Assembly: GCA_964017065.1 (NCBI GenBank)
Contig: OZ024792.1
Location: 6,691,754 to 6,755,753 of the forward strand
Source of the DNA: Haliclona indistincta
Lineage: Eukaryota; Porifera; Demospongiae; Haplosclerida; Chalinidae
DNA length: 64,000 nucleotides
Direction of reading: 5' to 3'
Below the pieces are notes generated by a model, which ran no database searches, was not told where the DNA came from, and saw only the letters and a program-made list of their open reading frames with translations. Position 1 is the stretch's first letter, and each line of letters starts with the position of its first letter. Below, one piece after another: positions 22,697 to 34,440 of the stretch. The position numbers and the translations under genes were made by a program.

Positions 22697-23420
22697 GTTT
22701 GTATTCATAGTACTCATGTGCAGTAATGTCATTGTCAGTTAGTGAACATTATGATTAGTTCACTGAATTTGGTTATGATTTTGCTAAATGGATCATTCAA
22801 TATACGGAAGTTTATTAGGAAAATGTGCGCGTATACCAAACAGCAAAAAAATAATGTTTAATGCTCATCAGATGGTCAAATGAACAGAAGTCCAATCAAG
22901 CCTATAATCACTGTCTTAGTCTAGCAAGCTATGGGACCTTCTATTGACACAAACAAAACTGTAATGATAAGATGATAAGCATGTAGCTAAAAATAACTAT
23001 GTGTGAAGGTGTTCAGTGGAGAGAGGAGGCAAGAACTACAAGAGAAGCTGAAGGAGACCAGATCACGAGTAATTGAGGAAAACTCAAAGTTGAGAGCAGG
23101 GCGTGTGAAGAAAAAAATAACGCAGATGTTAGCTGTGAATTTTTTTCTTCTAGATTCAGGAATTGCCGCACGGCTACAGTGCAGTGTTTATATGAGGCAC
23201 AAGTGGAAGCAAGCTCAGCTCAGTCGGCTCCATCAACAGCTCCAGGAGGCACAGGAAACAGTGGAGGCAAAGAGAATGGAGAACCATTAAATCACTCAAA
23301 CAAACTATAGAGTAGGATCAGGATGAACGAAATGCAATACTTTTGACAACTAACTTGATAACACACTCAAATTTACAAATAAATAAAATAACATAAAAAT
23401 CCTAATAAACACGCCACAAT
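22697..23420 (+). pseudogene. spacer with CCDC122-like remnant
   Basis: After the shared 3' flank, 23003-23100 matches CCDC122-like exon 4 (KVFSGERRQELQEKLKET, with a small internal deletion), and 23150-23290 matches exon 5 with deletions. Exons 1-3 are missing and the frame is lost before the terminal motif. So a CCDC122-like gene also once followed an Eph/CUB copy here. Confidence 0.8.
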
Positions 23421-26400
23421 CTATGTAGGCACATTGCTAGTATCTGTTCTCTCTCCTTTAATGATGGTGGTCGGGCTTTCTGCTATGGTAGGTAAGCTCA
23501 AGTTAGACCTGTAACAATCAAGCACGCATCAGTAACATCCACTATACGTGTGTATTAGCGCTACCTGTTGTATTTCAAGTGACTCTTGACAAGATGACCG
23601 GCAGCTAGTGCTGACAGCAGTGATAGTTCTCCTGCCAGGACAGTACCACACACCACTCGAGCTAGCTGGGTAGCATGGTTGCCTGGAGACTGTGGTGAGG
23701 AGCCATGGACTCCAAGCATCTGTGCAGAGTAAGAGAGATAATGAGTTCATACTCCACTACTTGCAGTACTTACCTTGAGGCAGGCAGACTGAGGAGTAAG
23801 AATGGTCCCACCTCCAACTGTGCCGACCTCAACTGACGGCATAGTACAAGTGATGTAAAGATCGTTGCCAGTAGCTCCACCCCTCTCAAGCAGAGTGAGG
23901 CAGTTTGAACTGCCAACAGTTTGAGCAGGGTCCTGTACAGAAACCAGCAATCATTGCACTGTGATGCAGAACAGAGCTAACCTGTCCTGTAGCAATGTAG
24001 ACGGCTGCTACAAGGTTGGCGGCATGAGCATTGTAACCACCGATAGAACCAGCCATGGCTGATCCTATAAGGTTCTTGCTAATGTTAACATCTAATAGAG
24101 CATCAACACTGGTTTTCAACATCTGGTGTGAGAAATGAGAGAGCAACTTGAGACTGATGTCGGCTTTCTTCATGCTGACCTTTTCCACAACTTGTGTCGG
24201 AATAGTTGCCTCACAGACGACAGACTTGCCTCGTCCCTCGATCCAGTTCATAGCAGAGGGCTTCTTGTCAGTGCACAGGTTACCGCTCAGACTCAACACC
24301 TCGAGGTCTGGAAACTGCTTCTGCAAATAGCTCAGTGCCTTCTCAGTGCCCTGGAGGAGAGCAAGTGAAGAGAGTGATAGTGTGCCAGTGACACACAGTA
24401 CCTTGGAGATCATGTTCATCCCCATTGCATCGCCTGTTTTAGCTTTGAAGCGAATATAGAGCAGTCTGCCTGCGACTGCAGTGAACACTGATATCAGCTT
24501 AGCATAGTTGCTAGTCGAGTTGAACTCTGCTTCTATCTGAGGAAAGTTGTTGACGTCATCCAGCCATAGTTTCACAGTACTAGAGAGAGAGGAACATTAT
24601 AAGTGACAGGGGCATCGAGAGAGGTTGTGCTGTCTATACCTTGATCGTGCAGCTGATGGAAATCTGACAACAGGAGCCCTTGTCATGCCGTCACCAACCA
24701 CATAGCTACTGACACCCCCACTGATCTACAAATAGACAAAGAGAGAGTGAACAAGGATAGAAGATGATGGTTTTTCACTCACCATTAATGCTCTACAGCC
24801 TCTGTTAGTGCTAGCTACGAGAGCCCCTTCAGTGGTTGCCATCGGTACATGATATTCTGCACCGTCAAGTAGGAGTGGTCCAGCCACACCCAGTGGTACA
24901 GGCACGTAGCCGATGACATTCTCACAACAGGCGCCGCTGACACGAGAGAAATCATAGTTTGTGAATGGAAGATTGTCAAGTACAGACGAGTCTGTGAGTT
25001 CAGCGGAGACCAGACGACGTCTGATGGATATTCCTCTCTGATAGTCACCTAGTGAAGGTTCTAACTTGTACGCTGGAATGTGTTTAGCCTTCACTAGTTG
25101 TATGACCTCGCTGTCTGTAAGCTGCGAGGGCTCCTAGTGAGATAAACAGTCACACTCACCCACTCAAATGCTGCACACACTAACTCACCTCAGATTTGAA
25201 TATTCTAAGACACTCTTCCACCGGTCTCGGCGCTCTCACCTCACTAGTACGACGACTGGCTGCTCTCTCCTCATCTTCTTCATCACTCAAGGAATCACCA
25301 TCAAACATAAAGCTAGCAACAGGAGGAGGATCAGTTTGGACAGCAACTGAAACCAACGTGGGAGAACGGTCAGGAACTCGACTGTCTGCTGTTTCAACCA
25401 TTGTTCCCCTTTGCTTGTCTTTCGATGAAGTATTTACATTATTTGAGTAACATTGGCTTGTTTCTGTCGTGATAGAAGTCGGTGGATTGGTGAGGCTCTT
25501 TCTTCTCTCGATATAGTATGAAGTGAGATCAGCAGTGAATGGTACAGGAGGAGTTTGAGGGAGAGAGGGAGGAGGGGAGGAAGAAGGAGATGGAGCGGAG
25601 TCCCTCGGGGAAGGGATGTTCTTGTCAAAGATGATGTATTTTACAAGAAGGACAGCAATCAGAGTGATAGTGACAACTTGATCCATAGAGAAGTTAAACA
25701 GTTTCCACCAGAGATACTGCTGTAGAGACACTTGGTCCGTCTCTTGGTGGTCAGGTAGGGAGTTGGGGATGATAGCAGACGAGGAAGATGAAGAGGTGGT
25801 AGAAGAAGGAAATCCGAAGGTGACTCCAGTGACTTGAGAGAGGAATCGGCTATGAAGATGAACTACGACCAGACCAAGTGACATGATGACCTTCACACGC
25901 TGTACGACAGGATTGGGCTTTCTCTCTTCTTCCTGCATTCCGCGAGCGAGTTCATCAATGTGCCAGGTCATATTTTCAGGATTATCTGGACACACCTACA
26001 GAGAGCAATAATTGTGATGCTGAGGTTTATTGATCTCTTTCTCACCTCAAGGAACAGAGCCAGTGCTGCTGGGAAGAACGTCATGAACACGACATAGTTT
26101 GCTACCAGCGATATACACCCAAAGCAGCACACCATCTCAAGGTGGCGCAATCCTGTAGACAGCCAAGTGAAGAATCATCCCTCTACATTATTATCTATCT
26201 AGTGGGTGGTGGTACTGACCTGATATTGTACCAATACCGATGATAAGCACCTCAACTACAGTATCCAATGACAGGGTTGGTCCTAGCATCGCCATGCCCT
26301 TACCAATGTTCTCTCTCACTTCCTCCTAGATAAGAAATTATGATAGATAAGATATAGAAGAGGTGGTTTAACTCACTCTTGTTTTAGACTTTGCGGCGTA

Positions 26401-27253
26401 CTGCGCGAGGTAAGTAGCCTTTGACAAGTCCATGAGAAGCAGAAAGAAAGGCAGGGCCTCGCTGAAGAAGAGTTCAGTTGGTACGTAGTACAATGTAATG
26501 AGTGCTTACTGTAGTCCTGAAGCCTTGTAATCTAACAAGTTAACAACTCCACTACCGAATATAAAGCTGGCAAAAATTGTGAAGATTGCAGAAATTCCTG
26601 TAGAAATACAATATCACACTCACTCATAAACTAATAAAGGTGGTGCAAGAGGAGGTCAATATTACAGCATCCAATGGTTATAGTGAAGGATACTAACAAT
26701 ATTCATAGGCTGTGAAAACAATACAACTCCTTATACACTACCCAAGGCCGCACATGGTCACAGCATGCTCAGTAAGAGTCCAACAAGATACTCTTCATAC
26801 ACTAACCGAGAAGGTACTTTGAGCCAGCTTTCCTAAGGTTACTGAACTGATTGTACAGATATAGGACTGCCAGACAATTCACGATTATCAATAGAAACGT
26901 GTCAGCTTTCTATGTAAAATAATGTAAAGATTTTTTTGTAAAGATTGGTACGTACAACTGATAAGATAAACAGTTACCTCTTCTTCAGGGGACTTCTTCT
27001 GACAGGGTTTGTTTATCCCACACACTTTGCCAACATTGCCTCCACTCAACACACTCATTGATAGTACACATACTGTCAGAGTCACTGTCGTCACTATAAC
27101 TTCCCAGGGATGGCTGGCACAAAACCGACCATGAATACCAAAGTATCGTGACAATTCAGCCTTCATGGAGTTCTTGGTAGAGGGGCCAGGGATGAACGTG
27201 TCACGCGAAGGAATCGCACTGGGCTTTGAGAACACCTTATGTTTTCCATCCAT
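23421..27253 (-). CDS. HMGCR: HMG-CoA reductase
   Basis: Fourteen coding exons (27253-26978, 26909-26807, 26597-26510, 26461-26377, 26325-26220, 26152-26046, 25995-25189, 25133-24783, 24725-24640, 24579-24402, 24350-23982, 23932-23774, 23719-23565, 23508-23421) close in phase to 985 aa. It catalyses NADPH-dependent reduction of HMG-CoA to mevalonate in the ER membrane. Residues 93-255 form the sterol-sensing domain ([33 protein letters not shown]). An unusually long, low-complexity linker (about 300-500) precedes the catalytic domain. Catalytic residues are present: Glu in TTEGALVAS, Lys in VKLWLDD, Asp in GDAMGMNM, His in GHLVKSH. The serine in NRS after the catalytic His matches the known AMPK site position. 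Confidence 0.97.
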
Positions 27254-27690
27254 GGCGGGCGTTCAATCAAGAGTGAGACGGATGTTCTGAAGAGATTTAG
27301 AGGGCGGATGGGTCTATACACGCGCTATAATGGCATGGTTTTAGAGTAACGCCACATGAGATGAGTCCATTAGTAGTCTTGCGATCAGGTACAGGTGTGG
27401 CGGTGTTACTAAAGATAGAAATACAGGCACGTGCTGCTTCTATAAAAAGATCACACGGTGACTATGTCACGTGGTGAGTGCGCGCGCCGCGCTTATCGAC
27501 CGCATGATGATCTTATCAGATCATGGGGCGGGGTCTCGAGCTCATACATATTTTCTGCTGTCGTCAGCTGCAACGGCTCCGCTTGATGCACAGCAGTATT
27601 ATAATAGTGCCATTGCCAATCCCACCACTAATGCTCTCCATTCGACACGTGCCAAGCACACACTAACTACCGCTGGTGCAAGTAAACTTG
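27254..27690. promoter_or_regulatory. HMGCR/CERT bidirectional promoter region
   Basis: 437 bp separate the divergent start codons. A TATA-like TATAAAA lies at 27441-27447, and two palindromic E-boxes CACGTG lie at 27428-27433 and 27468-27473, the second in TCACGTGGTG. Such E-boxes can bind bHLH-zip factors including SREBP, MITF/TFE and USF types. Which factor acts here is inference. Confidence 0.55.
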
Positions 27691-30600
27691 ATGGCGCGAC
27701 TGGTCCGGAACTTCATTGGCGGCATAACAGCTAAGGTCACGGGAGGAGAAACCTACGATGTGGAGACAGAACCTAAACTACAGGATGACCTGCCTCCCTC
27801 TTTTTCCTCCTCAACCAAGATACTGAGAGAGAACCGGTCACCTGAAGGAGGCAAGCGTTTCTCGAGCAGCGACGAGGACGACGGAGAAATGCTTGATCAA
27901 CCGCTGCCCAGTTTGAGCGGTACTTTATCAAAGTGGACGAACTACCTCCAGGGATGGCAGGACCGGTACGTGGTGGTGCGTAAGGGCATTCTCTCCTACT
28001 ACAAGAGCGAGTACGACACGCGGTTTGGCTGCAGAGGTTCAATCAGCCTCCATAAAGTGAAATTATTGGTAGGCAGAGTGTCATGTTACACCTGGAGTGC
28101 CTATTGAGTGTCTTGCTTATTCATCACTCCAGGTTCATGAGTTTGATGATGTTCGATTCGACATACGTGCTCACGATTGCACGTATTTTTTCAGAGCCAG
28201 TACTCCCGAGGAGAAGCAAACTTGGATAGAGGTGATCGAGGCTAATAAGGTGTGTGAAGCCAGTCTCTCTATCTCTATATCTGTGTAGTTATTGTAACAG
28301 AGCCTAGTTGCTGGGTAACCGACCTTGGTGTCAGTTGCCTTATAGGGGCAATAGCTCAGATGTGGGATTGTATCTTCATCCTGTTCTTTGTTCAACATCA
28401 TACTGTGTCATAGTTCTTATCTCTTCCCTCTCTGTAGAAATATCTAGAAGAAACAGGTTACAGTCCACCCATCACTAGGCAAGGATCTATTCTCTCTCTT
28501 TCGGCTCTTTCCCAAGCATCCACATCTTCATTCAAGGTATATAATAGAAAAACATTTCTGTTTGTGTGAATAGAGGAAATTTTCAGGAAATCCTCGCACT
28601 ATGTTGACTATTGTGTAAAGGCTGATGTTATTCTATACATGTAAAGTAACAATGTGCTAATGATGAATATAAAATATTTCTTCTGTAATCCTTGTCTGAT
28701 TGTTAATTAGTGGTTGATCTGTAGATTGGTATCAAGATGTCTATGGTCTCATTTTTGTTTCCTTTTTGTAAATGTCTCTCTCCACAGAGAGGTCACGATC
28801 TTCAAGCGAGAATATCAGAGATGGAGACGTACCGGGAAATTCTCTGCAGGCAGATAGACACATTACAAGTATACTTTGATACACTAGCAGAAGCTAATGC
28901 ACAAGGTGAGGACAATGCTGACCTGTTCCCTTATCAATAGCTGGGAACACATGTCAGCAAGACCATGTGATGGCTGAGTATTGTCAAGGGTAATCTAATA
29001 CCCCAATTATCACTAGTTTTCAAATGAGCAGCAAATCCACTTTAAGGGCTTCACTCACATGTGTTTACACATTGTTGTTCAGATGTAGCAAGGGTTTCTA
29101 ACTGGTGTCTGTGAACACATGCATAGCATTGTAATCTTGGCTGTCATTTTTGTGACTCTTTGTGTTCTTGGTACTGATGTCACAAAATTGCTTTGTGCTT
29201 CAAATCGGTTACCACAGTAACTAGTGTAGCTTATTCTCTGTGCGTAGCAGCAAACTGCTGCTTTTGGAATCCTGTTAAAGCGTTGTAATTAATGATGGCT
29301 ACTCACTCACCAGTGTGGCAGGCAGCGTGGTATCTTGATTAAGTGAATCTGCATGCCTAAAAGCAATGTGGTTTGCTGTCATTAGTGATGGTGCTTAATT
29401 TCGTTGTTGGAGTTAGCCATCATTGTTTACCCATGGTTAGTGAATCGTAGTCATGTGGTTGTAACTAGGGCCTTAGCCCTTACTCTGCTGTGCTGGAGGG
29501 GGTATTTGTCCTGTCCCGATACTGCTTTGCTGCGTAATTCCTGTGAGGTGGTTTAGTTCCCTGGTGATTGGCTGTGGCTAGGTTGACATGCTTGCCAAAA
29601 TGTAGCAGACAGTGTAGTCAATTTGTCAAACAGCTCATCAAGTCTTGTGACTTACAACCAGCTCATTGAGTGAATGGGTGGTTAGTCTATTGTGCACACA
29701 ATCACTAGATACTATCTAAACTTGTGCCAGTGTGTATTATAAGAGTCCTGTGTTACCGACTTGGCTCGTGCTGGTTTGCTCTTGTCCTGGTTAATTCCCT
29801 CTGTACATCTCCTCCTTCTGTTGTTCATTGCTGTTCCTTCTTCCTCAGCTGGTCTCCCTAACAGCAATACGGCTGGCGCCATGAACGGAGCTAGCAACAA
29901 CTCTGATGAATCACTTGATGAACTCCCTGAGGAGGATGTTGATACCAGACAAGATGGTGACAATAAGTCACTGATCCGCAAGACGACTCATCTTACCAAT
30001 GGGCACACCACAAACAGTACTAATCACTCACCAGTCTCATCTCGTATGAACTCACAAGGTCACAGACGCACAGGCAGCGACCCTTTCGCATTCCGTCCTC
30101 ACCATCTCTACTCAAGTAGCCGTACCTCTCATCCACGATTCACCATTGGAGGCAACGCTACCAATGGCGGCAGCATTGCTACATCTCCTACTGAGCTGTC
30201 TAATATTGACTTTCGAGGAGAAGCACTCACATTCAAGGCGACCACCGCTGGTATACTATCATCACTCGCTCACTGTCTGGAAATAATGAGCGAGAGAGAA
30301 AGATACTGGCAAAAGAAATACGATAAGGTACTGTGGTATTTTACGTTACTACGGAAAAAATTAGTCAGAATGCTGTCTACTGGATAATTTGATTATGCTA
30401 ACAGCTTGAGTATAGTAGTATAGTATAGTTTAGTAGTGATGTGTGTGTGCGGACACCTGTCAGGGAAGGCACTATGTATGCATCATCATAGCTAACTTTG
30501 ATGTGTTTCCCTGTTGACAAAATTGTGTTTATCTTATGAGCTCACTGTTTTTGTTCATATAATCATCCCGAGAAACAACAAAAGCTCATACCTGATAGTC

Positions 30601-33241
30601 TCTCTCTTTCTTTAGGAACTAGAGAAGCGTAGAAAAGCAGAGAGAGCGGCACATTCTGCCATCAATGGTCCTAGAGCAATGGCGTATGAATACTCAGGGC
30701 CTGATCTTCAGGTAAAGGTTGCTTGCTGGTGCCATGATGGTGCTATGAATATTAGCACTAGTAGCCTATTGTGTTTTTACATCAGAGAGAAATAAGCTGT
30801 GTTGATAATGAATACAATAATGTTGCATCTGATCCTCCCTTGAGACAAGACTGTGAATACCTTACAGTAATTATGCTAAACAGCAGTTGAACCAACCCAA
30901 AGTAGCAGCGACAGGCTAATGAGACTAAGCAATAATTGGATAGCAGTAGGTCGGACTACGCTGTAATTTGCTTCCAAGTTCTTGTTGTGAGGATTGTGAA
31001 GGAGTGAAATGATGGCTAACATTCACAATTCCAAGGAGCTGCAACTCTGCTTACCTCTTGGCTTGGGATGTCTCATTATTAATTGGGGCGAGCCCCACAT
31101 TGATGGTGATGTGCGTCCCATGTCGCGGGGAATGTTTGTATATATGTATGTATGTATCTGGCCGCGTGGTGCTCCCTATGTTCCCGAAAAGTCACGTGCG
31201 CGTACACATTGACTGCGCCCCATGATGTAATCCTCACGTGGCGCGATTCAAAACAAGACTGCGCATTGGAGACGCCTGGATCGACTTCTACAAGGTAAGA
31301 GTACTGCCAGGAAGTGACAACGAGCAGCAGAGTCACCTGATCACAGAGCTCTACGACTGGAGCGACAACGGGAATACAAGAGCAGAGGGCTTACTGTTGT
31401 GCATAATAGAAAAATGGATTGTTCTTGAATTGTGCAGGACATAAATCAGCTCAGGCTCGCCCCCAGTATTTTATAAATGTACATGTACTTGTTTTTACTA
31501 TTAAAAAATAGCATAATAAAAATTGTGCAACACCACTAAGGTCAGCTGTGCGTAGGCGTTGCTATATATTACACGTTGCCATGACATTGCTTAGAAGCGT
31601 TGCTATGCATTACGTAATGGCCGTTTTGACCGCGTGATCTTGCCGCGCGATGGCGCCACATTCATAATCGCTAAACTGCTGTATTTTTTGTTGTGTGCCT
31701 GAAATGAACAACAATATCAATGGCCAGCGGAGTAATCGCTCTCTCTCCCGTACAGGAGGGCCCTCACAGCGTGCTAAACGAAGAAGAATTCTTTGACGCG
31801 CTGGAAATAGCGTACCACGAGGATGAAAAAGAAAAGGTAAGCGGCAGCTAAGAGCTGTAGCATTGTGCAGTGCATGCTAGAATAATGTACAGCTCTTGCT
31901 ATAATGTTGCATTTGCGCTTTTGTTTAGAGTCAAAACGGATCTGAATCGAAGAACGAGGTAAGTAGATACTTACTACTATAACAATACCAGTAGCGCTGT
32001 GTCATCTATGGTATTGCTGTTATCATTGCTGCTTGTTCTGCTACAGAAGGAGTCAGCCCGACAGCAGCATACCAGCGACCAGGCCTTGGTCAGTCCTGAG
32101 AATAGCTCTCTTCTAAAGATCACCCATCACAGCAAGACTGGAGTCACCCACAGACTCACCCCATTGGTGAGAATGAAAGAGAAACACACGTCCTCACTAA
32201 AAACAATATTTATAAACCAGCTACCATTGAGCATGTATTGTGCAGTTGTTTACCTGTGCGCTTGGTTATGTCTACCATGAATGTATGTATGGCTTCGAGC
32301 ACATGGTATCCACATGATTAGTGATAAGAGTGATAGCTTGTTGACAGGGGCATAGGTCATCAGTACAAGGTGTAATTGTGATGTTACCGTCACATGTTGT
32401 GTGCAGGTGGACGAGAAGGTCACTCAGTACTCACAATACATATTTGAGCCCACTGACGGTGAAAACTGGTCACTTGTTCACGAAGATGTTGACATGAAGG
32501 TATAACAGCTTTTGTTTGTTTTTATCACTTTATTTATGTGTCTTCTCAGGTCTATAGAAGAGAAATGGAAGAGCAAGGAGTGGTTGTTGATCCACTCAAG
32601 GCGCAATACACTGCTAAGGTAACTTGCATTGTGTAGTCAGTCACATATCAAGTTAGCATCAACTCCACTAGGGTCTATCTGCTGTCGAAGTAATCAATTT
32701 CTTCTTCGACAAAAAGACCAGACTTCAATGGGAAGGTCAGCATAGTGTAGGAAAAGCCACAGCAAGTGTTCAGCATTTTGTTGTTTCTCTATAGGCACTC
32801 TTGAGTCAGTAAAAGTGACCGAAACGTTAGCAGAAGATACGGTGATATTTCACCAGATGCACAAGAGAGTGTGGCCGTCGACTCAGAGAGAGACTCTGTT
32901 CTGTTCTCACCTGTGCACCCTCAGCGATACACCTCACACTGAAAACATGGTCGGACGCACTTGGATGGTGTGCAACTTCTCAATGGAACACGACTCAGTA
33001 CCTGTGAGTCACAGATAGATATACTCACTAGTGCATGTTTACTGATACCTATAACCACAGATCACTAACAAGGTGATCAGAGCGACATTGCATGTCGGTA
33101 TGGTGTGTCAGACCATCGCCAACTCCCCTGTGGAGGAGGGAAAGGTGAAGGATTTGACCAGAGATGACGTGTCGTGTAAGATCACATATGCTGCCAACGG
33201 TAGGCAACAACAGTGAAGTGTGCACTAGTGTTTAATACCCT

Positions 33242-33288
<47 letters not shown>

Positions 33289-33415
33289 AAATCCTGGCGG
33301 GTGGGCGCCTCCTTCTGTTGTCAGAGCTATTGCTAAACGAGAAATCAGCAAATTTCTCAGAAAGTTTTCATCAACAGTTCAAAGAGCAGTAGCCGACACT
33401 CCCCTTACCTTATGA
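27691..33415 (+). CDS. CERT1: ceramide transfer protein CERT (STARD11)
   Basis: Fifteen coding exons (27691-28068, 28133-28249, 28438-28536, 28788-28905, 29849-30327, 30616-30711, 31756-31836, 31929-31958, 32047-32166, 32407-32499, 32550-32618, 32672-32735, 32795-33003, 33061-33199, 33288-33415) give 739 aa. It moves ceramide from ER to Golgi. In order: PH domain (about 70-165; [20 protein letters not shown]), Ser-rich motif ([17 protein letters not shown]), coiled coil ([19 protein letters not shown]), conserved middle block ([20 protein letters not shown]), FFAT motif [10 protein letters not shown] for VAP binding, and START domain (about 507-739; [15 protein letters not shown]). Longer than the human protein because of a Ser/Asn-rich insert in exon 5. 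The FFAT-encoding exon is separated by a 1-kb intron. Confidence 0.96.
31080..31475. repeat. inverted-repeat insertion in CERT intron 6
   Basis: GGGGCGAGCC near 31084 and its complement GGCTCGCCCC near 31454 bound about 380 bp inside the intron 30712-31755. A plus-strand open stretch (31238-31444) lies inside but has no recognisable domain or splice context. Possibly a MITE. No target duplication was identified. Confidence 0.4.
33242..33287 (+). repeat. (CT)n microsatellite acting as polypyrimidine tract
   Basis: An uninterrupted CT run directly precedes the AG acceptor of the last CERT exon. Repeat and splice signal are the same sequence. Confidence 0.9.
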
Positions 33416-34440
33416 TAGGCAGATTATATTATTGTAAGATGACAATGAATTGAGACGTGCTGGAACCTTCGAACACGTTGACAATAGAGTAATCATATTA
33501 TATTATCACGGTTTCAAAATGAACTCTAGACAATATACATTTGAGTGTTCAGTAATGTATGTATGTCAGCTCTCACTTCTCTCTCCCTCACTCATTTCCT
33601 GATACCTCTCCATTCTTCATATAAAACATACTCTGTGATGATGACTACATAAATAATATTTTGGGTATGGGTAGACGCTGCGCTATCATCAGTTCTATAC
33701 ATAATCATGGACTAGTTGGTGTCTTGAAGTTGCTGTTCAGATTGTTAGTGTGGTTAGTGCCATTTGCACTGCACTCGGTCATAATGATGTCTTCTTCATT
33801 GTGTGTCTGATGGTTCCTGCTGTTAGTATTAGCACTCTAGTATGCATCACATTCTGTCATAATGATCTCGGGATTGCCCTCAGTGTGATTATTATCAGCC
33901 GAGTAAATCAGTGCTAGCTAGTTTACACTTCGATCAGCAGATTTTAGTGCTGCAAAATGGTGGATAAGAGAAGAATTTTAAGTACTGCTGCAACCAAAAT
34001 CAGTATCTACCGAATAGTTCATTGCTCCACTTTGACTTACTAGGAAATACTACATACAAAGTTCGGCTGAGATTTGCAATGTTGTCCATTGGAATCCTAG
34101 TGTAGAAGTCCTGCTGCTGCAAGCACCTATATAATAGTTTAGCAATATTTACTAAGGTTTTGTAACTTTTGTCATAGATTTATGAGACAACGTAATCTAT
34201 GCCTTTATTTCAAGCGTAAAGCGTGAATCCATGCCTTAGCTTATTTGGAAGACATTGCGTGATTCAGATTGAACACGGTTTACTCTCAACGTTAACGGTT
34301 GACGCTGCACGAAGTACTTTACAAACATGTGAAAACATGTGATGAAAAACATGCGATGTACAAAGTAGTGAAACCGCTGTACCAGCCACACCCGATAGTC
34401 CTCGAGGCACACGATCACTGGCTCGCGAGACTAGTGAACA
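33416..34440. other. intergenic with decayed receptor-tail fragment
   Basis: Positions 33715-33880, read on the minus strand, match the last exon of the receptor gene at 37256-39523 (MTECDAYESANTN and HDEED segments). The tyrosine codon is followed by an in-frame TAG (plus-strand CTA near 33838), so it is a dead fragment. The rest shows no gene. The last 200 bp is presumably the promoter of the beta-helix gene. Confidence 0.75.

Noticed and set aside
24135..24368. Plus-strand frames antisense to HMGCR
   Set aside because: Shadow frames of conserved catalytic exons on the minus strand.
31238..31444. 68-codon frame in CERT intron 6
   Set aside because: Inside the putative inverted-repeat insertion, and does not splice in frame with CERT exons.
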